From DASQYE01 sp036389675 (GTDB lineage: Bacteria > Acidobacteriota > Blastocatellia > Pyrinomonadales > Pyrinomonadaceae), in contig DASVWI010000028.1 of the NCBI GenBank assembly GCA_036389675.1, positions 1-64,000 of the forward strand: a stretch of 64,000 bases of DNA, in the 5' to 3' direction. The stretch's first letter is position 1; every line of letters begins with the position of its first letter. Under the pieces are notes generated by a model. The model was not told where the DNA came from, made no database searches, and saw only the letters and a list, made by a program, of their open reading frames with translations. Below are positions 8,480-15,824 of the stretch, one piece after another. The translations under genes were made by a program, and so were the position numbers.

Positions 8480-9604
8480 TTATTTATGGCTCGCCGCCCT
8501 CTTGAAGGCATCGCCGCCGAGGAAGTTTTCGCGGACGTAGACGATGGTTTCGTGCAGGGTCTCTGCCGGGTCGCGCGGGGCGAAGCCCAGCTCTGTGCGC
8601 GCTTTGCCGTCGTCAAGATACCAGAAGTATTCCGCCATCTCGACTGTCTCGGCTTCGATGGGCGGGGCCATGTTCCACTGGCGAAAGAGGGCATCGACGA
8701 ATTTTGATCCGGCGACGGCGAAGCTTTTTGGTAAAGAGAGTCGCGGGCCGGGCGTTTTGGATATGCGCTCTAGCCGACCGAAGAATTTCTCGAATGTCCA
8801 GTTGGCGCTGCCGAGCAGGTATCGCTCGCCGTGCTTGCCCTCGCTCATCGCCGCGCGAAAGGCTGTCGCAGCATCGCGCACGTCAACGAAGCTCAAGCCC
8901 CCGCTCGGCACGGCGTTGATCTTTCGTGCGAGGAAATCGAGTATGACTTTGGTCGAGCTGAGCCGCTCGTCGCCCGGGCCGAGCAGGAGGCTCGGGTTGA
9001 CGATGACGAGCCGCAGGCCGCGCCCCGAAAAGTTTTCCATCGCCACCTGTTCCTGATAATACTTGCTGGCGTAGTAGGGCCAGCGCGAGATGATGTCCAG
9101 AGGTGGCGGCCAGGACTCGTCAGGAATCTCCTCGCCTGTTTCGGTGACGGCTATCGTCCCGCTTGAGGAAGCCATGACGATGGATTTGACGCCTGCGGCG
9201 CGCGCCGCTTCACACAACAGCCTTGTCCCCTCGACATGAATCGACATCATCTCGCGCGCCTCGTCGCGCTCGCGCGAGACGCGCCCCGCCAGATGATAAA
9301 TTTCCGTCACGCCTTCTACGGCTCGCCTGACATCCGAAGCACTGGTGATTGAGCCCTCGATTGGCTCGACCCCAAGCTCGATCAGCCTGCGCGGGACGGA
9401 CGAAGCCATAACGCGCACCTTGCCTGCGCCAGCTTCAATCAGTTGCCCTACCAGATGCGTGCCGAGAAAGCCAGTGCCCCCTGTGACGAGCGTTACGGGC
9501 CGCGGCCTGCGAGCAATGATTCCGCTTTTTGAGGCGAGGGCTGCGCTCTTTTTACCAGCCGACTTCGTAGCCGCCTTGCGCGACGCACCTTTTTTCGTAG
9601 CCAT
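8480..9604 (-). CDS. Extended SDR / NAD-dependent epimerase-like reductase
   Basis: A 374-residue extended short-chain dehydrogenase of the dihydroflavonol reductase/3-beta-HSD-like group. After a 30-residue lysine/alanine-rich leader (MATKKGASRKAATKS) comes the nucleotide motif VTGGTGFLGTHLV, the NSAG-equivalent IYHLAGRVSRERDEA, the catalytic YYASK with an upstream Ser in MASSSGT, and a C-terminal LGFAPRDPAETLHETI typical of this group. The basic leader is unusual for the family and resembles the tails on two other proteins in this window. It follows the ElbD-like gene by 81 nt on the same strand, so a role in lipid reduction is possible but unproven. Confidence 0.85.
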   Translation of the reverse strand: MATKKGASRKAATKSAGKKSAALASKSGIIARRPRPVTLVTGGTGFLGTHLVGQLIEAGAGKVRVMASSVPRRLIELGVEPIEGSITSASDVRRAVEGVTEIYHLAGRVSRERDEAREMMSIHVEGTRLLCEAARAAGVKSIVMASSSGTIAVTETGEEIPDESWPPPLDIISRWPYYASKYYQEQVAMENFSGRGLRLVIVNPSLLLGPGDERLSSTKVILDFLARKINAVPSGGLSFVDVRDAATAFRAAMSEGKHGERYLLGSANWTFEKFFGRLERISKTPGPRLSLPKSFAVAGSKFVDALFRQWNMAPPIEAETVEMAEYFWYLDDGKARTELGFAPRDPAETLHETIVYVRENFLGGDAFKRAASHK

Positions 9605-9612
9605 AGATTAAT

Positions 9613-9679
9613 AGTGATGAGTGATGAGTCGTGAGTGATGAGCGACAAGCTGTTAACTCATGACTCATCACTCATCACT
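9613..9679. repeat. Inverted-repeat family A, copy 2
   Basis: An 18-bp perfect inverted repeat (9613-9630 with 9662-9679), extendable with one mismatch, built of GTGATGA units. It ends 6 nt from the stop codon of the ElbD-like gene and begins 8 nt upstream of the SDR start. Confidence 0.85.
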
Positions 9680-9685
9680 TCTGTT

Positions 9686-12600
9686 TCAGTCTCCGGTTGA
9701 AGCGAATTGAGAGATCGGCGCGGCGTCCTTTTGCGCGTCCGTATGAGTGCGCCGTTCGCTCTTCCAGCGCTTGCGAAGCGCCTTGGCGTCGAAGCTGTTG
9801 CGCGTGCCGTCGCGCAGGTTCTCGACCTCGTGATGAACGAGCGCGGCGATCAGTCGATAAGCCTCGCTTCTGGGCGTGCCCTTCGTCAACTCCTCCAGTT
9901 CCTCGATGGAGAGATAGCGACCGATGCGCGCGCCTATGTCGCGGCTCTTGATGATGTTCGCGCCCTTGGGCAGCGCCTCGTACGTCCCGTAGAGGTAGAC
10001 GGGCAGGATGCCGACGCGCGAAGCGAGCGCCAGATAGCCGATGACGGGCTTGAACTCCGCCATCTCTCCCGTCAGAGAGCGCGTGCCCTCGGGGAAGATC
10101 AGCGCGTTGTAGCCGCGATCCAGATAGGAGCGCGCATGCCGCAGCGATTGCCGCAGCGAGCCGCTGCGCTCCAGCGGGACAGAATTCGTAAAGTTATCCA
10201 TGTAGGCGCGCTTGTACTTGTTGTCGAAGAAGTAGTCGGCGGCAGCCAGCGCGACCATGTCGCGGCCCGCTTCGCCCAGCGCGAGCTTCGCAAGGCCCAT
10301 GTCCAGATGCGAGGTATGGTTGGGCGCGACGATGAAGTTCGTGTGCGGCGGAATGTGCGAGCGCCCCTCGTAGCGTGTGTGCAGGAATCTCTCGTAGAAG
10401 ATGCGCTGCAAGGCGTCGAGCCCACGATTGCCGACGGTGCGGACGAGCGAAGGAATATAAATCTCCTCGTCTTCCGCTTGCTCTGTTTGGGCGCGACGTT
10501 TCGTATCCTTACTCGCGCTCGCCGCTTCGGCGCTTGCTCCGCGCAGGACTATGTTAGCCAGCTCACGAAGGTCTGCCACCTCCGTCAAAGTGTTGGGCGA
10601 TTCGAGCGTGCCGCCGGCGTTCTCAATCGCGGTCGCCAGCTCAACGTACATCAGGCTGTCGAAGCCGAGATCGCTCAAGCGCGAATCGAGCGAGATTTGC
10701 GAGCGGGGACGATTAGACACGGTGGCGACAATATCAAGCAGCCACGACGCGTCACTGGCTTTGCTGCCGTCGCCGACGCTGCCCGGGCGCGAGGTCGTCT
10801 TCATGGTCTGCTCAAGCACCTGCATGGCCGAGACGACTTCGCGCCGCTTGACCTTGCGCGTCGCCGTGCGCGGCAAGTCGCCGTCCCAGAAGTGAAGCAC
10901 CTTGACGCGCTTGTAGAAGGGGAGCGAAGAGGAGACATCGCGGAAATGCTCTTCGACTTTGCGGCGCACTTCGGCGCGCGAGAGCGCTATGTCGTGATCG
11001 AAGTCCGGCACGACCATGCACGCGACCTTCTCGCCGATGCCATCCGGCAGCCCGACGATGCTCAGCTCCTTGATGAAGGGCGACGTGTTGTAAAGCTCCT
11101 CTGTCTCGTCCGGGTAGACGTTCTTGCCGTTGGTGTCGACGATGATGTCCTTGGAGCGCCCGACCAGATAGAGATTGCCGTCGTCGTCCAATCGCCCGAG
11201 GTCGCCCGTGTAGAGCCAGCGGTTAACGATAGCGCGCCGCGTCGCCGCTTCGTTCTCGAAGTAGCCGACCATGACGTTCGGCCCGCGCGCGATGACCTCG
11301 CCGACGCCGCCCGCGTCCGGCTCGGCGATCTTCACCTCGACGCCCGGTAAGGGCTTCCCGACGCTTCCCGTCAGCATACGGTTGGTGGGCCGGGTGACCG
11401 TCAGCACGGGCGATGCTTCCGTCAGCCCGTAGCCTTCGAGAATGGTGAAGCCGAGGCCCTGAAAATCACGCTGCACTTTGTCGCTTAAGGCCGAACCGCC
11501 GCTGATGAAATAGCGTATGCGCCCGCCCATGCCTTCGTGAATCGGATAAAAGACGAGCGCGCCCAGATTGAGCGGCGTCTTGTCGCGCAGCCACGCGTTG
11601 GCGCGCATAAGCAGCTCGGCGGTCTCGCCTATCCAACGGCTTCGCTCGTTGAACTTGTTCTTGATACGGCGATGCAGCAGCTCCCAGAGGGCCGGGACGC
11701 CGACCATGCCCGTGACGTGGCCGTTCTTGATCGAGCGCGCCAGAGCCTCGCCCGTCAACTCCTCCATGTAGGTTATCTGCGCGCCGCGACTGAGCGGTGT
11801 GAGAAAGCCCGTCGAGAACTCGAACGTGTGATGCAGAGGCAACACGGATAGCACGCCGTCGCTGGTCGTCATGTCAAAGACGCTTGAGAGCATGGAGACC
11901 ATGCTCGTCAGGTTGCGATGCGAGAGCATCACGCCCTTGGGATTCCCCGTCGTGCCGGAGGTGAAGATCAGGGACGCGATTGACTGGGCCTGTACGCGTT
12001 GGGGCAGCAGCGCAATGCGAGAGTCTTCCGTCTGCTGGTCGGGCAGCGCAAAGACTTCATCATAGCGCCAGATGCGCGTCTCCGTGAGCCCGGCCTCCGT
12101 CAATTTTTCGGCGAGGTGCGAATGCCTCTCGTGCATCTCCGCGCTCAGGACTATGCCGGATGCGCCGCCCGCGCGTGCGAAGGTGACGACTTCATCCGTG
12201 GAGCTTTCGGGATCGACGGGGATGCAGGTCGCGCCCGCCTTGAGCACGCCGAAGTAGGTCATGCCCCACTCCGGGGCGTTGTGGCTGAGAAGGATGACGC
12301 GGTCCGTGGGCTTGATGCCCTGACTGGCGAGAAACGCCCCGGCGCGCGTCGCCAGCTCACGCAGGTCTCTGTAGGTGTACTGCTCTTTGTGCCCGTCGCG
12401 CTCGATCCGCATGGCGACGCGCGTCGCGTGGCGCTTGGTCGAGGTCTCGAACAACTCAAGCAGGTCGCGGTAGGTATAGACGCGTTTGGGCTGCTCGCGC
12501 ATGTCCTCTTCGAGCGTCGGAAAGACCCACTTCTTGAGACCGGGGAAATGAATGTTCATCCAGTAGTCGTACCAGTCGAACCTTTCAGGATTCCAGGTGA

Positions 12601-14137
12601 GAAGCTGTTGCTCGTCCTTGCGTATGCGCGCAAAGAGCGAGCGCACGTTGTCAGAGCGAAAGATGTAGGCGTTCTCGACCATGAAGGGGCGGAACATCTC
12701 GAACGCTTCCTCGGTCTCGCGCGTCACCTCTTCGAGGCGGTCGACTCTCTCCTTAACGCGATCAACGACCTCAGTGATGCGGCCTCCGCCCCAGCGCGGG
12801 CGCACCCTGTCGAGAAACGTCGAGACCTTCTTCGCGGCCTCGTGCACCATCGGCGTGGAGGTCTTCTCGAAACGCTCCTGCGTGACCGTGTGCGTCTCCA
12901 TGCGCGCGGCGATCTCGTTAACGAAGCGCAGGCCCGTCTCTTTCTCCTTGAAGTGCTGGCGCTTGTAGAGGCCGACGAGGCCGACGATGCGGCGCATGTT
13001 GTTCGGGTTGGTGTCGCCGGTCGCCGCCTGATGAACGAGGCGCGGCTCTCCGACACAGGCTTCGGCGGCGACGGCGAGCATCACTGCCGCGACCTGATCG
13101 ACGGGAGTGATGTCGAGGATAAGCTTTTCGTCGGCGGGAATCTGCGTCTGCCCCTTAAAGGCGATGAAGATCAGCGGAGCGGTCGTCGTGAATCCCTCAT
13201 TCCATCCGGGAAAGGGATAGCTGATCGCCGACTCTACGATGCTCGGGCGCACGATTGAGCGAACGATGTCCGGTTGCGCGGCGACCAGTTGCTCGCCGAG
13301 GCTCTTGGTGTAAGTGTAGATGTTGGGCCAACCCCACCACGCGGCGCGCTCGATGCCCAGATCGGTGAGGCGCGTTCTGGTCCAGACCTTCCTTTCTCGC
13401 GCGACCGCAAGGCCCATCGCGTCCGGGTCGTCTGCGTCCCGTTCTTCTTCGAGCAGACGCTTGCGGGCCTGCTCGCGAAAGCGTGCGACCATCATCGCGT
13501 CTTTGGCCTCTTCGCGCACGCGCTCGGCCAGTTTCGCACAATCCCTGATCTCCTGCTCGGGCGAGAACTCGACGCCCTCCAACTCGTCGCGGCGCGGGAA
13601 ATAGCCGACGACGGGATCGCTCTCCCAGACCGGGCCGCTTCGATTGCCCGCGACGAAACAGGTCGAGACGTGTATGAGCGCGGGCCGACGCATGCGCCTC
13701 GCAAACGCAATGACGTTCTGCGTGCCGACGACGTTGGTGCGAAGCGCGCTTTCGAGCGTCGGGTTGAAGGTGACGTTGCCCGCGCTGTTGATGACGACAT
13801 CGATGTCGTCGGCAATCCGCTGGGCCTCCTCTTCCGTATAGCCGAGGTTGGTGTCGCCTATGTCGCCGCCGACGATCACTACCTTGTCCCTGATGAAGCC
13901 TTCGAGCGCGTCGCCATAGCGTTCGCGCAAGGGGTCAAAGGGCGGCGCGGTGATGACGTTGTTCCAGAAGCGCGTCTCCGATTCCTCCTGCGAGCGGGCA
14001 CGCACGGTCGTGTAGACGCGGCCCACGCCCGGAAAACGGTAGAGCAGCATCGAGAGCGTCACCTTGCCCAGAAAGCCTGTGCTTCCGATGAGGAAGATTT
14101 TTCTTTCGTTATAAATGTCTGTCGGAGATAGTTTCAT
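9686..14137 (-). CDS. ElbD-like megaenzyme: acyl reductase - AMP ligase - ACP - PlsC
   Basis: A 1483-residue fusion of four catalytic or carrier modules. Residues 1-~370 are a thioester/fatty-acyl reductase (male-sterility type) with GSTGFLG at 18-24 and YTYTK at 274-278. Residues ~550-1105 are an AMP-forming acyl ligase with TSGTTGNPKG at 726-735, YGLTE at 903 and YTGD at 976. Residues ~1130-1200 are an acyl carrier domain with the phosphopantetheine serine in GFDSL (Ser1161). Residues ~1240-1440 are a PlsC acyltransferase with NHTSHLD at 1273 and FPEGTRS at 1348. This combination matches what I recall of myxobacterial ElbD, needed for ether lipids; Blastocatellia are known to make ether-bound lipids. 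By inference the enzyme activates a fatty acid, loads the carrier, and reduces or transfers the chain. It starts 15 nt after the LarA-like gene and is likely co-transcribed with it. All active-site motifs look intact. Confidence 0.9.
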   Translation of the reverse strand: MKLSPTDIYNERKIFLIGSTGFLGKVTLSMLLYRFPGVGRVYTTVRARSQEESETRFWNNVITAPPFDPLRERYGDALEGFIRDKVVIVGGDIGDTNLGYTEEEAQRIADDIDVVINSAGNVTFNPTLESALRTNVVGTQNVIAFARRMRRPALIHVSTCFVAGNRSGPVWESDPVVGYFPRRDELEGVEFSPEQEIRDCAKLAERVREEAKDAMMVARFREQARKRLLEEERDADDPDAMGLAVARERKVWTRTRLTDLGIERAAWWGWPNIYTYTKSLGEQLVAAQPDIVRSIVRPSIVESAISYPFPGWNEGFTTTAPLIFIAFKGQTQIPADEKLILDITPVDQVAAVMLAVAAEACVGEPRLVHQAATGDTNPNNMRRIVGLVGLYKRQHFKEKETGLRFVNEIAARMETHTVTQERFEKTSTPMVHEAAKKVSTFLDRVRPRWGGGRITEVVDRVKERVDRLEEVTRETEEAFEMFRPFMVENAYIFRSDNVRSLFARIRKDEQQLLTWNPERFDWYDYWMNIHFPGLKKWVFPTLEEDMREQPKRVYTYRDLLELFETSTKRHATRVAMRIERDGHKEQYTYRDLRELATRAGAFLASQGIKPTDRVILLSHNAPEWGMTYFGVLKAGATCIPVDPESSTDEVVTFARAGGASGIVLSAEMHERHSHLAEKLTEAGLTETRIWRYDEVFALPDQQTEDSRIALLPQRVQAQSIASLIFTSGTTGNPKGVMLSHRNLTSMVSMLSSVFDMTTSDGVLSVLPLHHTFEFSTGFLTPLSRGAQITYMEELTGEALARSIKNGHVTGMVGVPALWELLHRRIKNKFNERSRWIGETAELLMRANAWLRDKTPLNLGALVFYPIHEGMGGRIRYFISGGSALSDKVQRDFQGLGFTILEGYGLTEASPVLTVTRPTNRMLTGSVGKPLPGVEVKIAEPDAGGVGEVIARGPNVMVGYFENEAATRRAIVNRWLYTGDLGRLDDDGNLYLVGRSKDIIVDTNGKNVYPDETEELYNTSPFIKELSIVGLPDGIGEKVACMVVPDFDHDIALSRAEVRRKVEEHFRDVSSSLPFYKRVKVLHFWDGDLPRTATRKVKRREVVSAMQVLEQTMKTTSRPGSVGDGSKASDASWLLDIVATVSNRPRSQISLDSRLSDLGFDSLMYVELATAIENAGGTLESPNTLTEVADLRELANIVLRGASAEAASASKDTKRRAQTEQAEDEEIYIPSLVRTVGNRGLDALQRIFYERFLHTRYEGRSHIPPHTNFIVAPNHTSHLDMGLAKLALGEAGRDMVALAAADYFFDNKYKRAYMDNFTNSVPLERSGSLRQSLRHARSYLDRGYNALIFPEGTRSLTGEMAEFKPVIGYLALASRVGILPVYLYGTYEALPKGANIIKSRDIGARIGRYLSIEELEELTKGTPRSEAYRLIAALVHHEVENLRDGTRNSFDAKALRKRWKSERRTHTDAQKDAAPISQFASTGD

Positions 14138-14152
14138 TATCTTTTAACTATC

Positions 14153-15751
14153 TTACTCCATGTCGGCGATGCCGATCATCGGTTGATGAAGCATGGTGAT
14201 TTCCGCGGAGCGCCCCATGATGCTTCGCGCCATGGCAATCGCTTCGGTCAGATTGTCGGCGCGATCCCAGCCGAGCATCGCCGGAACGTGCGCGTTCTCC
14301 GCGCCCGCCGCGATGACCTTGCCGACGTGCTGGCGTCCGTTCTCGCCCCAGTACCACATGAAGAACGGGTGCGCGCCATGATAGGCGTTGCCGCGCCGGT
14401 ACATCTCGACGTAGCTCGGATTGTTGGCGAACTCGCGCTCGTACTTCTCCCTGAGCACGAAGGCGTCGCGCGTTTCGGGCAGCAGGCGGTTGAAGAACTC
14501 TATATAGCTCGGATGAAAGTTATGGTCGAACTCGTCGTAGCACGGATGATGAAGGATAAGCACGCCGCCTTTTTTCAGGAGCGGCTTGTTGCGATAGAAG
14601 TTGAAGTGATAGCCGAGCGCCATGACCTGCACGAGCAGCGGGTTCAGCACCGAATAGACGTTGTAGGGGGAGATGTCCGGAATCCCCGTGATCAGAATGT
14701 CGCACTGGCCGCTGACGGGAATGGCGTACTGCTGAAACCCCTTTTCAATGATCTTCTCATGAACCGGCTCGGTGCGCCCGGCATGACAGGCGATCAGCTC
14801 ATACTGCGCGGGCTTGGAATGGAGCAGCTTGCGGCGCGCGGCGCGCGGCAGCTTGCTCATCGAATAGCGCATGGCCTCGAACTTCATGCGGTCGAAGGCT
14901 GAGAAGTCGTCCTCGTTCTTGTGGAGGAAATCCATGTCGCCTTTGTACATGCGATTGTTGATGGCCGTCTCGATGTGGAAGACGTTCATCTGCTCGTCAA
15001 CCAGTTTCCCCAAACGATTGACCTTGTGATTAAGCTCGGAGCGCGCCGGGTCCATATAGCTGTCGGAGTCGCGTATGGTCTGCGGCTCGTGGTGCGCGCG
15101 CAAAGATTCGTAATCACACAGACCGACGGCGACCGATTTGTGCCCGCCGTCCATCGGGACGAGGTTGATGTTGACGTAGATGACGAGGTCGCTTTCCGCC
15201 GCCCTGCGATTGATGCGAAGCGGCTCGTGATGGCGCGTCTCGCCAAGCACGATCAGCCCGTCGGCCCATTCGGCATCATGGTTGTAGTAGCGGTCAGGAT
15301 AATACTCCTCGTAGATATCAGCGCCGACCATACGCTTCATCTCCCATGGGGTCATCTTGCGATGAAGCGAGTTGGCGATGACGATATGCACGTCGTCAAC
15401 GCCGTAGGCCGAGAGCATGTCGAGCACGATCTCAAGCACGGTCTGGCGAATGTCCGGCGTCGCCATGGGCGGCAGCGGCAGGCTGATGTCATCTACGGCA
15501 ATCGTCACCTTCATGCCCGGCTCAAGCTGCGCGAAGAGCGGGTCACAGTCGTGCGGGTGGTTCAGGGCATAGCGGATCGCCGCCTCGCGATTGGGCAGGC
15601 CCTTGATCGGCGGGTTCGGGTACAGAACGCGCGTGCCTATCGGCAAATCTTCGAGGATGAAATCCTCGCCCGAAGGGATGATGCGCGGCGCGCTGTCGCT
15701 GTCAATATAGATGACAGACTCGTGCGTTTTTCGTCTTAGTTGCAGGCTCAT
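14153..15751 (-). CDS. LarA-like (DUF2088) protein, possible nickel-pincer racemase relative
   Basis: A 532-residue relative of lactate racemase LarA, about 100 residues longer than LarA. Recognisable pieces are the AVDDISLPLP block (85-94) corresponding to the DxTRP-type motif, a His in ANSLHRKMTPWE (H130), a conserved NHD at 157-159 and GGHKSVAVG (Lys205) where LarA carries the lysine that holds the nickel-pincer nucleotide. The second catalytic His that precedes this lysine in LarA (in an EPH-type segment) is not evident here, the local sequence being NLVPMDGG. It may therefore act on another substrate, bind another cofactor, or use a different base. No larB, larC or larE genes are in the window. 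It sits 15 nt upstream of the ElbD-like gene, suggesting a joint pathway. Confidence 0.75.
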   Translation of the reverse strand: MSLQLRRKTHESVIYIDSDSAPRIIPSGEDFILEDLPIGTRVLYPNPPIKGLPNREAAIRYALNHPHDCDPLFAQLEPGMKVTIAVDDISLPLPPMATPDIRQTVLEIVLDMLSAYGVDDVHIVIANSLHRKMTPWEMKRMVGADIYEEYYPDRYYNHDAEWADGLIVLGETRHHEPLRINRRAAESDLVIYVNINLVPMDGGHKSVAVGLCDYESLRAHHEPQTIRDSDSYMDPARSELNHKVNRLGKLVDEQMNVFHIETAINNRMYKGDMDFLHKNEDDFSAFDRMKFEAMRYSMSKLPRAARRKLLHSKPAQYELIACHAGRTEPVHEKIIEKGFQQYAIPVSGQCDILITGIPDISPYNVYSVLNPLLVQVMALGYHFNFYRNKPLLKKGGVLILHHPCYDEFDHNFHPSYIEFFNRLLPETRDAFVLREKYEREFANNPSYVEMYRRGNAYHGAHPFFMWYWGENGRQHVGKVIAAGAENAHVPAMLGWDRADNLTEAIAMARSIMGRSAEITMLHQPMIGIADME

Positions 15752-15760
15752 AAGAGATCA

Positions 15761-15824
15761 GTGACAAGTGACAGGTGACGAGTAAAAAAAACAAGGCTTC
15801 AGCCTGTTACTTGTCACTCGTCAC
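15761..15824. repeat. Inverted-repeat family A, copy 3, overlapping a gene end
   Basis: Imperfect palindrome of GTGACAAG/GTGACGAG units with a small AGGCT-TC-AGCCT hairpin at its centre. Its right arm runs into the prolyl oligopeptidase gene and supplies that protein's last residues (VTSDK) and stop codon. Confidence 0.8.

Noticed and set aside
8480..9604. OleD-type enzyme of long-chain olefin synthesis
   Set aside because: The SDR class fits loosely, but no OleA thiolase, OleB or OleC is present.
9707..11350. 547-residue plus-strand frame
   Set aside because: It lies antisense to the ElbD-like gene, whose domains and motifs are intact in the minus frame. The plus frame has low-complexity composition and no domain, typical of shadows in GC-rich DNA.
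11999..13258. 419-residue plus-strand frame
   Set aside because: Antisense shadow of the AMP-ligase and reductase parts of the ElbD-like gene.
9686..14137. Polyketide or non-ribosomal peptide synthetase
   Set aside because: The AMP ligase and carrier domain are shared with such systems, but there is no ketosynthase or condensation domain and the PlsC module points to lipid synthesis.
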